A DNA stretch of 30,181 nucleotides from a virus, in IMG/VR virus record IMGVR_UViG_3300046010_002409, positions 1 to 30,181 of that record; one strand, 5' to 3'. The notes below the pieces were generated by a model. That model searched no databases. It saw nothing but the letters and a program-made list of their open reading frames with translations, and was not told the origin of the DNA. Below, piece after piece: positions 1 through 6,230 of the stretch. The position numbers and the translations under genes were made by a program. Position 1 is the first letter of the stretch; each line of letters begins with the position of its first letter.

Positions 1-2
1 AA

Positions 3-176
3 GTGGAACTGGCGGAAGTTGAAACGTGGGAGAAAAGCAAAAGCCCTGCACAGAGATTACGCGGCGTTATGTTCCTGCTATTCAGTAAGAACTCGGAAGG
101 GCATCACGATTTCGATTCCTACTACAAAGCCAAGATGAACGGCATCATTGAACATTTCAAATCAAAGATTGACTAA
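3..176 (+). CDS. C-terminal end of a phage protein (truncated by window edge)
   Basis: An open frame runs in from the left edge and stops at TAA 174-176, giving the last 57 residues of a longer protein. The visible part is charged and probably helical, with the short motifs KSPAQRLRGV and, at the end, KMNGIIEHFKSKID. I associate similar tails with uncharacterised early proteins of Bacteroidetes phages, but that is from memory. No catalytic motif is visible. It reads in the same direction as the early genes that follow and is probably the preceding member of that arm. Confidence 0.6.
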   Translation: MELAEVETWEKSKSPAQRLRGVMFLLFSKNSEGHHDFDSYYKAKMNGIIEHFKSKID

Positions 177-267
177 CCAAAACAGGGGGCGCGCGGATCA
201 CGAAGCGTAACTGTAACACTAGACCTTTTACTAATCGGAGAATACCCGCCCTGTTAATTCTAGCAAC
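177..267. other. Intergenic region with a long-range inverted repeat
   Basis: No gene is seen in these 91 bases. AACAGGG (181-187) is the exact reverse complement of CCCTGTT (249-255). Next to it, GG 188-189 can pair with CC of 245-247 around a bulged G. The repeat encloses about 60 bases and ends just before the start codon at 268. It could be a leader hairpin or an operator for the helix-turn-helix gene. No T-run follows, so it is not an intrinsic terminator. Confidence 0.35.
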
Positions 268-537
268 ATGAACAAAGACAAACACCACAAAGCCTACGCA
301 ATGATTTTGCAACGGCTACTAAAAGGAAAGACGCTCACCGCGTCACAGTTCGCTCAGGAAACTGGCAACGTAAAGCTAAGTTCACGTGTCGGGGAACTTT
401 TTGAATATGGTTATCCATTTATCAGAAAGCAGTGGATTAACAGACCAAACGGAAAACGCATTATGAAGTACTGGATTGATAAGTCTGACATTCTTGTTGC
501 GAAAGAACTGGCAGTTAAATTTGGTTTTATCAAGTGA
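268..537 (+). CDS. Small helix-turn-helix DNA-binding protein (HTH_39-like)
   Basis: This 89-residue protein has the layout of small phage winged-helix proteins. A helix-turn-helix spans about residues 20-50 (LTASQFAQETGN followed by LSSRVGELFEYGYPF). Next comes a basic wing with NRPNGKRIMKYWI. The pattern of a short recognition helix, then R-x-x-E-L-x-x-x-G-x-P, then a strand ending in Y-W-I resembles the HTH_39 family. It is probably a transcriptional regulator of the early arm or a replication accessory factor; the sequence cannot decide. The start is ATG 268 in an A-rich context. The stop overlaps the GTG start of the next gene, so the two are coupled. Confidence 0.6.
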   Translation: MNKDKHHKAYAMILQRLLKGKTLTASQFAQETGNVKLSSRVGELFEYGYPFIRKQWINRPNGKRIMKYWIDKSDILVAKELAVKFGFIK

Positions 538-731
538 AGCACCTAAAGGTTAACCACAAAGACGGACGGATCGGTTACATCGTTCACGTTGATGAAATAC
601 GCAGCGACATCATGTACTACTTTCGGTACAAACGCGCGGAACATCTTACCTACGTTGGTGAACTTGTATCTGGTCGTTATCTGACAGCCGAAAAAAACTT
701 TCCTAAAACTTTGTTCGATCAATCCGAATAG
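534..731 (+). CDS. Small hypothetical phage protein
   Basis: A 65-residue basic protein with no family I recognise. It starts at GTG 534, overlapping the upstream stop in the arrangement GTGA, which supports translational coupling with the HTH gene and is why I accept the GTG. The sequence is rich in Y, R and K (IMYYFRYKRAEHLTYVGE) with no membrane segment or cysteine motif. The promoter for the next transcript begins inside its last codons (TTTG at 710-713). Confidence 0.55.
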   Translation: MKHLKVNHKDGRIGYIVHVDEIRSDIMYYFRYKRAEHLTYVGELVSGRYLTAEKNFPKTLFDQSE

Positions 732-740
732 TTATATTTG
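710..740 (+). promoter_or_regulatory. Bacteroidetes-type promoter for the replication genes
   Basis: TTTG (710-713), 19 bases, then TATATTTG (733-740) followed by C. This matches the Bacteroidetes primary sigma consensus TTTG-N19-TAnnTTTG without a mismatch. The predicted start of transcription is near 746, giving a leader of about 130 bases before the gene at 878. Confidence 0.8.
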
Positions 741-751
741 CAATTCACGGA

Positions 752-865
752 CTGAAACCCGTACGACAGAATGAAACAGATTTTACGAATAGCCTCCGTT
801 GGAGTAATGAGTTACATGGGTGTCTGTCGCCCGTTTCAGATGTAATGAATACGACTTCGGAGGCT
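752..865 (+). promoter_or_regulatory. Structured 5' leader with pseudoknot potential
   Basis: Three exact pairings can be read in the leader downstream of the 710-740 promoter. CTGAAAC (752-758) pairs with GTTTCAG (833-839). CGACAGA (764-770) pairs with TCTGTCG (823-829). In the loop they enclose, AGCCTCCG (791-798) pairs with CGGAGGCT (858-865), which lies outside the stem, giving a pseudoknot. The last strand contains GGAGG, 14 bases before the ATG at 878. Competing helices exist: GGGTG (818-822) with CGCCC (828-832), and TTACAT (812-817) with ATGTAA (840-845). The layout suggests a regulatory RNA acting on the replication gene. It matches no class I can name. Confidence 0.5.
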
Positions 866-877
866 TGATATTTTGTC

Positions 878-1525
878 ATGGCGAAAGACCCTGCATTCTT
901 ATTTTATCCTAATGATTACATCGGAGGTACTATGGGTATGTCCTTTGAAGAAAAGGGAGCGTACATTGAACTTTTAATGGCTCAGTTTAACCGAGGTCAT
1001 ATGACCCCTCATATGTGTGGTCAAATAGTTGGTCAAAATCTTTGGGAAGCCATTAAACATAAGTTCGTTCAGGATGCCGAAGGTTTGTATTACAATGTCA
1101 GATTGGATGAGGAAAAGATTAAACGTCAGAACTTTACACAATCTAGGCGTAATAATATGTCTGGCAAAAATCAGTATTCTAAAAAAGGTCATATGACCTC
1201 TCATATGGAAAATGAAAATGAAAATGTAAATCCAGTTACTACATCAACTACTACACAAGATGCTGATGGTGAATTAACACAAAACCAACAATTTGGAAAG
1301 CAATACTCCGAAAGCACACAGATGGAACACGCCATGAGGGTCGCACGTGATAATAAATTACCTTGCGACAGAGATTTTGTTTTGAAGTGCCTACGCAATT
1401 ACGTTGCTGAATTGGAGGCGAAAATGGACACGAAACAAACCTATAAGTTATTTGCAGAACACTTTATTTCATGGATGAATAAACACGGACACAAATTTAC
1501 CGCCAAAGAATTACCGAAGCTATGA
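878..1525 (+). CDS. DUF1376-like phage replication protein
   Basis: The first ~70 residues (PAFLFYPNDYIGGTMGMSFE, then GAYIELLMAQFNRG) match the DUF1376 layout found in phage replication-initiator-like proteins: an aromatic YPNDY-like segment followed by a helix in which cells or domains add a second winged-helix half. A polar, low-complexity linker follows (about residues 95-145, with ENENENV and TTSTTT). The C-terminal helical domain (about 146-215) includes LFAEHFISWMNKHG. By position, directly before a cytosine methyltransferase and the replicative helicase, it probably recognises the origin or loads the helicase. Two copies of a palindromic repeat lie inside the gene (995 and 1187). The stop overlaps the next ATG (ATGA). 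Confidence 0.6.
   Translation: MAKDPAFLFYPNDYIGGTMGMSFEEKGAYIELLMAQFNRGHMTPHMCGQIVGQNLWEAIKHKFVQDAEGLYYNVRLDEEKIKRQNFTQSRRNNMSGKNQYSKKGHMTSHMENENENVNPVTTSTTTQDADGELTQNQQFGKQYSESTQMEHAMRVARDNKLPCDRDFVLKCLRNYVAELEAKMDTKQTYKLFAEHFISWMNKHGHKFTAKELPKL
995..1198. repeat. Palindrome-containing direct repeats inside the replication gene
   Basis: The perfect 12-bp palindrome GGTCATATGACC occurs at 995-1006 and 1187-1198. Each copy is followed by (C/T)CTCATATG, making a near-identical direct repeat of about 20 bp. Two further GGTCA half-sites occur at 1019 and 1031. An A-rich tract of GAAAAT repeats starts at about 1206. Iteron-like repeats beside an AT-rich tract inside an initiator gene resemble the lambda O/ori arrangement, so this could be the phage origin. 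The assignment is an inference. Confidence 0.4.
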
Positions 1526-2301
1526 TTGACATGACACACGGAAGTTTATTTTCAGGTATTGGAGGTTTTGAGCTTGGAGCAGAATGGGCAGGTATTCCAA
1601 CGCTTTGGAATTGCGAAATAAATCAATGGAATAGAAAACTTTTAAATCATAGATTCCCAAATACTAAACAATATGAAGACATCAGAACACTCGCAAATCC
1701 CAGAAAAGTTAACATCATCAGCGGAGGTTTTCCTTGTCAAGATATTTCGGGGGCAAACACAAAAGCCAAAGGAATTAAAGGACACCGTTCAGGATTATGG
1801 GGCGAAATGTATCGCATTGTGGGGCAAGTTAGACCTGAGTACATCATCATTGAAAACAGCCCAAACCTTACTTTTCGAGGACTTGAACGAGTCTTATGCG
1901 ATCTTTCCGAAATCGGGTATGATGCGGAATGGCAATGTTTATCAGCTACAACCTTTGGATTCCGACATAGACGAGAACGAATATACATTATTGCCTACTC
2001 CAACACACACAGTAAGTTTTCAAGAGGGATGGGAAACGCCTTTATTGATGTGGAAGGGTTTAAAGACCCGAAAAAGTGGCGTGAGATTCGGAGCGAATTT
2101 AGCTTGGACACTGAAAAAATGGTATTTAGACACGAACAATGGGGAAGTGAAGGACAAGACATTATTGCCGAACCCCTACTTTGTGGAAATATTGATGGGG
2201 TATCCGAAATGGTGGACAGATTGGCGGGTTTAGGCAATGCAATAGTCCCTTTTATCGGGTACTATCTTTTTGAATGTATAAAAAATCACACGAAGCTATG
2301 A
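1522..2301 (+). CDS. DNA (cytosine-5-)-methyltransferase
   Basis: This 259-residue protein carries the C5-methyltransferase motifs in order. Motif I is FSGIGGFELG (about 10-19, SAM binding). Motif IV is GGFPCQDIS with the catalytic Cys72. Motif VI is ENS (111-113; ENV is usual). Motif VIII is FRHRRERIYIIA (about 147-158, QxRxR-like). Motifs IX-X are VDRLAGLGNAIVP near the end. It transfers a methyl group from SAM to C5 of cytosine. With no restriction endonuclease nearby it probably protects phage DNA from host restriction. The target-recognition region is short, as in phage enzymes. It overlaps its neighbours by a few bases on both sides. A second conserved frame lies inside it (1673-2233). 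ATG 1531 is an alternative start. Confidence 0.9.
   Translation: MIDMTHGSLFSGIGGFELGAEWAGIPTLWNCEINQWNRKLLNHRFPNTKQYEDIRTLANPRKVNIISGGFPCQDISGANTKAKGIKGHRSGLWGEMYRIVGQVRPEYIIIENSPNLTFRGLERVLCDLSEIGYDAEWQCLSATTFGFRHRRERIYIIAYSNTHSKFSRGMGNAFIDVEGFKDPKKWREIRSEFSLDTEKMVFRHEQWGSEGQDIIAEPLLCGNIDGVSEMVDRLAGLGNAIVPFIGYYLFECIKNHTKL
1673..2233 (+). CDS. Out-of-frame ORF overlapping the cytosine methyltransferase; possible overprinted phage protein
   Basis: This 186-residue ORF lies wholly inside the methyltransferase gene in the +1 frame. It would normally be dismissed as a shadow, but its translation looks like a protein family I know from phages. It has SLKTAQ followed by LLFEDL, then PKSGMMRNGNVYQLQPL, LLPTPTHT, and near the end LLPNPYFVEILMGYPKWW. 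Independent phage proteins with S-L-K-T-S-Q, W-P-x-S-G-M-M-R-N-G, L-P-T-P-T and N-P-x-F-V-E-x-L-M-G-F-P-x-x-W-T are familiar to me, often near dcm genes. Either both frames are used, or that family arose by overprinting and is not translated here. The start ATG 1673 has no clear ribosome site. Confidence 0.4.
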   Translation: MKTSEHSQIPEKLTSSAEVFLVKIFRGQTQKPKELKDTVQDYGAKCIALWGKLDLSTSSLKTAQTLLFEDLNESYAIFPKSGMMRNGNVYQLQPLDSDIDENEYTLLPTPTHTVSFQEGWETPLLMWKGLKTRKSGVRFGANLAWTLKKWYLDTNNGEVKDKTLLPNPYFVEILMGYPKWWTDWRV

Positions 2302-3680
2302 TCGAGGACAAACTAGCACCGCAAGACGCGGAAATTGAAAAAACCATTTTAGGGGCTGTTTTAGCGATTCAAGGCGCGTTTGATACCATAGCCCCACAAA
2401 TTACCGAAAGTGCCTTCTATGTGCCAAAGAATGCTTTAATCTGGCAAACTTTCCACCGAATCAAAAAGGACGGCAATCCGATTGATATGGTTACGACGGT
2501 GAAGCGGTTAAAGCAGGACGGGTATCTGGATGACGCAGGAGGGGTGATATACATATCCGAACTGGCGGCAAACTTCAACTACTCCGCTAACGTGGATATG
2601 CTGTGTCAATACCTGATGGAAAAGTACATCATGCGTTATGTCACGGACTATTCACAGAAGTTAATACAGCGTTGCACTCAGGATTCCGCAACGGTTCAGG
2701 ATGTGCGGTTATCGGTAAAGGGTCTTTACGATTTCGTACTGAAAACAGGGTTGAAAGGGAAGGACTACGTACACATCGCAGAGGCTATAAAACGCGATCA
2801 GGAACAGTACGATCGGAGGTCGGACGCACGGAACAAAGGCATACCTACGGGGATTAAAACGGGATTAAAAGAGGTTAACAGAATAACGGGAGGATGGCAG
2901 AAGGCTAACCTAGTGATTATAGCAGGTCGCCCGTCGATGGGTAAGACCGCCCTAGCTGAACACTTCGCTATGAACTCAGGAATACCGACCCTGTTTTTCA
3001 GTATCGAAATGTCGGAGGCTCAGATAACGCAGCGGATGGTGGTAACGGAATCTGGGATAGATGGGTATAGGTACAAACTGGCAACCCTTTCACCGTATGA
3101 GATTGTAACCGTTGATCAGGCACGTGATCATATACGCAAAATGCCGCTATTTATTAACGATCAGTCACCGATCAGCATTGACGATATGAAGGCAAAGGCT
3201 TTACAGTTCAAAGCTAAGCACGGGGAAATGTTGGTGATTGTGGACTACCTTCAATTAGTCAAGTCCGACCCTAGCATTAAGGTCAGGGAGCAACAGATAG
3301 CGGACGTATCGCGTGGACTGAAAGAGATCAGTAAGACGTGCGACTGCCCCGTATTGGCTTTGGCTCAGCTGTCCCGTGAAAACGAAAAACGCGGAGGGGA
3401 TAAGCGCCCGATACTTTCCGACCTTCGGGAATCAGGGCAGATCGAACAGGATGCGGATATAGTGATGTTTGTACACCGCCCCGAATACTACGGCATCACA
3501 GCGGACGAAAACGGCAACAGCACATCAGGTAAAGCTGAACTGATTATTGCTAAGAATCGTGACGGAGCGGTAGGCACTGTTAACGTCGGGTTCATCGGAA
3601 GCACCACTAAGTTCTACGACATTGATTCGGATAATTCAGGGTTAACCCCAAATAATTCTTTTCTTACAGACGCTTTTTAA
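2298..3680 (+). CDS. dnaB: Replicative DNA helicase, DnaB family
   Basis: This is a full-length DnaB: an N-terminal helical domain (about 1-100, starting DAEIEKTILGAVL) and a RecA-type ATPase. Walker A is GRPSMGKTA with Lys216. FFSIEMSE follows. The Walker B strand is LVIVDYLQLV. Sensor and arginine-finger segments are LAQLSRENEKR and DLRESGQIEQDADIVMFVHR. It unwinds DNA as a hexamer at the replication fork. I start it at ATG 2298, which overlaps the methyltransferase stop as ATGA, rather than at the ATG eight codons upstream. The length (460 residues) is normal. With the DUF1376 protein upstream it makes a phage-encoded replisome core that relies on host primase or an unrecognised small gene. 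Confidence 0.93.
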   Translation: MIEDKLAPQDAEIEKTILGAVLAIQGAFDTIAPQITESAFYVPKNALIWQTFHRIKKDGNPIDMVTTVKRLKQDGYLDDAGGVIYISELAANFNYSANVDMLCQYLMEKYIMRYVTDYSQKLIQRCTQDSATVQDVRLSVKGLYDFVLKTGLKGKDYVHIAEAIKRDQEQYDRRSDARNKGIPTGIKTGLKEVNRITGGWQKANLVIIAGRPSMGKTALAEHFAMNSGIPTLFFSIEMSEAQITQRMVVTESGIDGYRYKLATLSPYEIVTVDQARDHIRKMPLFINDQSPISIDDMKAKALQFKAKHGEMLVIVDYLQLVKSDPSIKVREQQIADVSRGLKEISKTCDCPVLALAQLSRENEKRGGDKRPILSDLRESGQIEQDADIVMFVHRPEYYGITADENGNSTSGKAELIIAKNRDGAVGTVNVGFIGSTTKFYDIDSDNSGLTPNNSFLTDAF

Positions 3681-3713
3681 CCAACACTTACGAAAACTAA
3701 AAACCACTAAAAC

Positions 3714-3881
3714 ATGAGCGCATTTGGAAACTATACTAAAGACGAGATTTGCGAAAACATCCAACGATTTATCGTCGAAAAGAAGCAAGAATATCCTGAT
3801 AAGAACACCAGCGAAATTATTACTGAGCTTATGGAAGTTATTCAATACGGCATCAAACGCGGATTAGAAGACATCGAATAA
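3714..3881 (+). CDS. Small acidic hypothetical protein
   Basis: A 55-residue ORF starts at ATG 3714 behind an A-rich leader (CTAAAAC before ATG) and ends with TAA at 3879-3881. It is charged and predicted helical (YTKDEICENIQRF, ITELMEVIQYGIKRG). It has no recognised domain. It lies 33 bases after the helicase gene on the same strand and fills an otherwise empty gap. A new promoter follows it. Confidence 0.55.
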   Translation: MSAFGNYTKDEICENIQRFIVEKKQEYPDKNTSEIITELMEVIQYGIKRGLEDIE

Positions 3882-3895
3882 TCTTTCACCGATGC

Positions 3896-3926
3896 TTTCT
3901 GATGTTAATTATTTTTACTAGGTTTG
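3896..3926 (+). promoter_or_regulatory. Probable Bacteroidetes-type promoter
   Basis: TAGGTTTG (3919-3926) followed by C is a perfect TAnnTTTGC -7 element. Nineteen bases upstream is TTTC (3896-3899), one mismatch from TTTG. It sits in the 90-base gap between two small genes and would start a transcript near 3932 for the genes from 3972 on. Confidence 0.55.
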
Positions 3927-3971
3927 CTTGTCCGCTGATGGTGGATAGGGAAACAAACTAAAACAGAAACA

Positions 3972-4292
3972 ATGAAAGAGCTAGAGCAAAACACTAGAGC
4001 TAAACTGGAAATATCAGTAAAGCAGAAAAAGCAAGTTCAGCATCAACTGATCGGTAAGATAATTCCACACGAAGGACATACAATCTGGCAAATCAATAAC
4101 GAAACTCTCGAAATTGAAAAAGCGAAATTCACAAACGCAACGTATCACATTGGAGGCGAAAACAAAAGAGAGATCATTACGAAGCAAGGCTACACATACA
4201 TTAGCGCCTTGAATAAGAAAAATGCTTTAAAGAAATTTGAACAGGGTAACAATGGCAGCAAGCCAATTAACGAAGAACAGCTAACATTATAA
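3972..4292 (+). CDS. Hypothetical phage protein
   Basis: A 106-residue, lysine-rich soluble protein with no family I recognise. It begins at ATG 3972 after the leader AAAACAGAAACA, which is repeated before the next gene at 4303. The N-terminal half is helical (RAKLEISVKQKKQVQHQL). The middle looks like beta strands (GHTIWQINNETLEIEKAKF). The end is a basic segment with alternating polar residues. It is the first gene after the promoter at 3896-3926 and is followed by a small membrane protein after 10 bases. Confidence 0.55.
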   Translation: MKELEQNTRAKLEISVKQKKQVQHQLIGKIIPHEGHTIWQINNETLEIEKAKFTNATYHIGGENKREIITKQGYTYISALNKKNALKKFEQGNNGSKPINEEQLTL

Positions 4293-4302
4293 AACAGAAA
4301 CA

Positions 4303-4560
4303 ATGAAAACAAACACAACAATTGTGCTTATTGCACTTATGATTATTGGATCAATTACTGCATTTGTATTGATGCCAGAAGGCAGAGTAGTTGAATATCG
4401 ACTTGATACAAACAATGGACGATATGGCAGCGGAGGTATGCGGATTCAAGTAGTAATCGAAAACGGTATTGATAGCTACATTCCTTGTGATGCTTTAAGT
4501 ATCAAAGAAGTTACGGCAATGTGCGATTCTCTCAATAGAAAACTAAACAGATCAAAATGA
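4303..4560 (+). CDS. Small single-span membrane protein
   Basis: An 85-residue protein with one N-terminal hydrophobic segment (about residues 5-24, IVLIALMIIGSITAFVLM) and a polar remainder ending in a helical ALSIKEVTAMCDSLNRKL. The hydrophobic segment could be a membrane anchor or an uncleaved signal. No lipobox is present. The function is unknown. The start is ATG 4303 in the same AAAACAGAAACA context as the preceding gene. The stop overlaps the next start (ATGA at 4557-4560). Confidence 0.55.
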   Translation: MKTNTTIVLIALMIIGSITAFVLMPEGRVVEYRLDTNNGRYGSGGMRIQVVIENGIDSYIPCDALSIKEVTAMCDSLNRKLNRSK

Positions 4561-5075
4561 AAACAGGAGTTGAAATAATTGCCGAAGAAAGGCAGCGACA
4601 TTCAAAAGTTGAAGGGTGGACACCTGAAAACGACGACGCATATGTATTTAACCAGCTTGCAAACGCTGCAATTGCATACGCAACGCCACCAGAACAAAGA
4701 GGAGGAGGTGGTGTTATCGTTCCAGAATGTTGGCCGTGGGATTTTAATTGGTGGAAACCTACACCAGAAAATCGTGTGAAAGAATTGGCAAAAGCAGGAG
4801 CGTTAATTGCCGCAGAGATTGACAGGTTGCAACGCAAAGAGAAAGGAGAGAATAATGAAATCATTCCACCAATGAGCGACAAACCGAAAACAGCCGTGCA
4901 GTGGCTATTTGATAAATACATTGGTAGATCAGGAATGATTTACACAGAAGATATTGAGAAAGCCCTAGCGATGGAACGTGAGCAGATTGAAAATGCGCAT
5001 GGCGAACAATACAATGATAAGACCGAAAAAGTAATTACAGGTAACCAATACTACACCGAAACCTACGGAGGATGA
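4557..5075 (+). CDS. Conserved phage protein, apparent fusion of two small families
   Basis: The N-terminal ~95 residues carry E-R-Q-R-x-S-x-x-E-G-W-T-P-E-N-D-D, then a helix with LANAAIAYA, WPWDFNWWKP and a terminal AGALIAAEIDRLQR. This is a pattern I know from many phage proteins of unknown function. After a short linker (KGENNEIIPP) comes a second piece, TAVQWLFDKYIG followed by DIEKALAMEREQIENAHGEQY and GNQYYTETYG. I know that pattern as stand-alone small proteins of Bacteroidetes phages. So the 172-residue gene seems to join two usually separate proteins. It overlaps both neighbours by four bases. Confidence 0.6.
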   Translation: MKTGVEIIAEERQRHSKVEGWTPENDDAYVFNQLANAAIAYATPPEQRGGGGVIVPECWPWDFNWWKPTPENRVKELAKAGALIAAEIDRLQRKEKGENNEIIPPMSDKPKTAVQWLFDKYIGRSGMIYTEDIEKALAMEREQIENAHGEQYNDKTEKVITGNQYYTETYGG

Positions 5076-5347
5076 GCCTACACCGATACGCAGCCAAACG
5101 CGACGCAAACGAACGCGAGATCATAAAAGCATTGCGCCAATTAGGAGCGGAGGTATATGAACTTTCCTCACGGTCAATTCCAGATTTGCTGATCGGATGG
5201 CGCGGGAAAAATTACCTCGTAGAAGTGAAACAGGAAAAGGGCAAACTGACCAAAGATCAGGAGCGATTTCACCAAACATGGACTGGTCAGGTAGCAATTA
5301 TTCGCTCTGTGGATGAGGCTGTTACGTTTCTTTTGGGAAAAAGATAG
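5072..5347 (+). CDS. VRR-NUC-like PD-(D/E)XK endonuclease
   Basis: This compact 91-residue nuclease has an N-terminal helix with NEREIIKALRQLGAEVYEL. The active-site strand pair is SIPDLLIGWRGKNYLVEVK, with Asp38, Glu51 and Lys53 as the expected D-E-x-K triad. A C-terminal strand/helix follows (TGQVAIIRSVDEAVTFL). VRR-NUC domains act as structure-specific nucleases, and small phage forms are thought to resolve branched replication or recombination intermediates before packaging. The start ATG 5072 overlaps the upstream stop as ATGA. All catalytic residues are present. Confidence 0.75.
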   Translation: MSLHRYAAKRDANEREIIKALRQLGAEVYELSSRSIPDLLIGWRGKNYLVEVKQEKGKLTKDQERFHQTWTGQVAIIRSVDEAVTFLLGKR

Positions 5348-5354
5348 GTAAATG

Positions 5355-5386
5355 TTTGCGCGGTAAATATATTTAGCTTTACTTTG
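5355..5386 (+). promoter_or_regulatory. Possible promoter, imperfect
   Basis: TTTG at 5355-5358 is followed by AT-rich DNA with TAGCTTTAC (5374-5382; consensus TAnnTTTGC, one mismatch, spacer only 15 bases) and TACTTTG (5380-5386; a shortened -7, spacer 21). Neither fit is perfect. The next gene begins at 5414 after a 37-base gap, which suits a short leader. Confidence 0.35.
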
Positions 5387-5413
5387 TCCAATCAAACTAA
5401 AACAACGACCAAA

Positions 5414-5605
5414 ATGGAAACTTTAGATTACATCGGAAAATTCAAACGCGCAGAGATTATTTCTTCATTTATCGCCTCGCTTATGAATTCTGGTAAATCA
5501 AAAGAGGACGCAGAGCATATTGTAGATTGTTGGATGTACGATCCTGCTAAATTGAAAATCATTAACGCTATGGCTGCAAGTGCAGCGGCATCACATAAAT
5601 TCTAA
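5414..5605 (+). CDS. Small hypothetical protein
   Basis: A 63-residue helical protein. I place the start at ATG 5414 because it follows the phage's typical leader (CTAAAACAACGACCAAA). An in-frame TTG at 5384 would add ten polar residues encoded by what looks like the leader. The sequence (KRAEIISSFIASLMNSGKSK, ending in an alanine-rich segment) shows no known motif. It is followed after 12 bases by another small gene. Confidence 0.55.
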   Translation: METLDYIGKFKRAEIISSFIASLMNSGKSKEDAEHIVDCWMYDPAKLKIINAMAASAAASHKF

Positions 5606-5617
5606 TTATCAAAAACA

Positions 5618-5794
5618 ATGGAAGATAATATATTCGACAGGGTGCAATTTGAGGCATGGATGCCTTGCAGATTTAATGGTATGTACGGCTATGTCCATGC
5701 GGTTAATTTTGATAAAAGGCAAGTTCTTTTCCGCCCTTGTGATGGCGACGATGAAGATGCTTTTTGGATTGATGCTGTAAACTTTGAGGAATAG
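5618..5794 (+). CDS. Small acidic hypothetical protein
   Basis: A 58-residue ORF starts at ATG 5618 behind AAAAACA, the usual start context here. It is probably a small beta protein (MPCRFNGMYGYVHAVNF, then KRQVLFRP) ending in an acidic patch (DGDDEDAFWIDAV). No family is recognised. The coding pattern seems to continue past the stop in the -1 frame (see 5788-5898). Confidence 0.5.
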   Translation: MEDNIFDRVQFEAWMPCRFNGMYGYVHAVNFDKRQVLFRPCDGDDEDAFWIDAVNFEE

Positions 5795-5898
5795 ATGACG
5801 AGCCACATTACTTCAATGCGCCAGACAATGATAAAGATTCTAGATTTTGCCGATGTGGTAAATATTTAAATGATAAAATACACTTTCGAGCATCATGA
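5788..5898 (+). pseudogene. Open Cys/His-motif frame without a start codon
   Basis: After the stop of the gene at 5618, the -1 frame stays open for 36 codons and encodes DDEPHYFNAP followed by FCRCGKYLNDKIHFRA. The C-x-C-G-x-x-x-x-D-x-x-H tail is a common ending of small phage proteins (CxxCG....H). This frame has no ATG, GTG or TTG after the in-frame stop at 5785-5787. It is therefore either a decayed gene, a sequencing or assembly indel, or the product of a frameshift near 5786-5791. Confidence 0.35.
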
Positions 5899-5993
5899 AA
5901 GAAGGAAACGAAAAAACAAACGTAAAAGCAAATCCACCAGATAAACGAACTTGTTTGGATTGATCATAATCACATTACAATTCTGTAAGATAT
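5899..5993 (+). other. Non-coding stretch before the RNA cluster
   Basis: I see no convincing gene here. A 22-codon ORF at 5895-5963 has no recognisable features. TTTG at 5954-5957 has no good -7 partner at the right distance. The stretch leads into the two stem structures and the tRNA. Confidence 0.4.
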
Positions 5994-6088
5994 ACAACTA
6001 GCATAGCGAGTATTAGGCGATAAATTCACGACCGATAAAACAGCAAAGTGCCTATTCGGAATATAAAAGCTGGTGCTATGTTAGTTGT
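5994..6088 (+). ncRNA. Candidate structured RNA domain with a 14-bp closing stem
   Basis: ACAACTAGCATAGC (5994-6007) pairs with GCTATGTTAGTTGT (6075-6088) over 14 positions with a single G-U pair. Inside, TAGGC (6014-6018) pairs with GCCTA (6050-6054). The interior is A-rich and does not look coding. The orientation is inferred from the tRNA 142 bases downstream and the surrounding genes. No Rfam family is recognised by eye. Confidence 0.5.
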
Positions 6089-6116
6089 TACTTCGCTGCA
6101 TCGTTCTTTAATTACT

Positions 6117-6223
6117 GGACACCGACACAACCGTATAACTATAAGGTCTGTGCTTGAAAGGAAGCATATCGAAAAGAGAAAGCGGATCGAGCATAGAAGC
6201 TAAGTAGTTGCGTGTCGGTGTCC
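6117..6223 (+). ncRNA. Candidate structured RNA domain with a 12-bp closing stem
   Basis: GGACACCGACAC (6117-6128) pairs perfectly with GTGTCGGTGTCC (6212-6223). AAC (6129-6131) with GTT (6207-6209) extends the stem past a two-base bulge. Within it TGCTT and AAGCA flank GAAAGG in a clear hairpin (about 6151-6166). Only seven bases separate this domain from the acceptor stem of the tRNA, so the pieces are probably one transcript that is later cut. It is not a tRNA: there is no T-arm motif. Confidence 0.5.
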
Positions 6224-6230
6224 TTACTTA

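Noticed and set aside
181-255. Inverted repeat as a terminator
   Set aside because: No T-run follows and the arms are about 60 bases apart.
5895-5963. 22-codon ORF
   Set aside because: Too short, lysine-rich by composition, with no conserved pattern.
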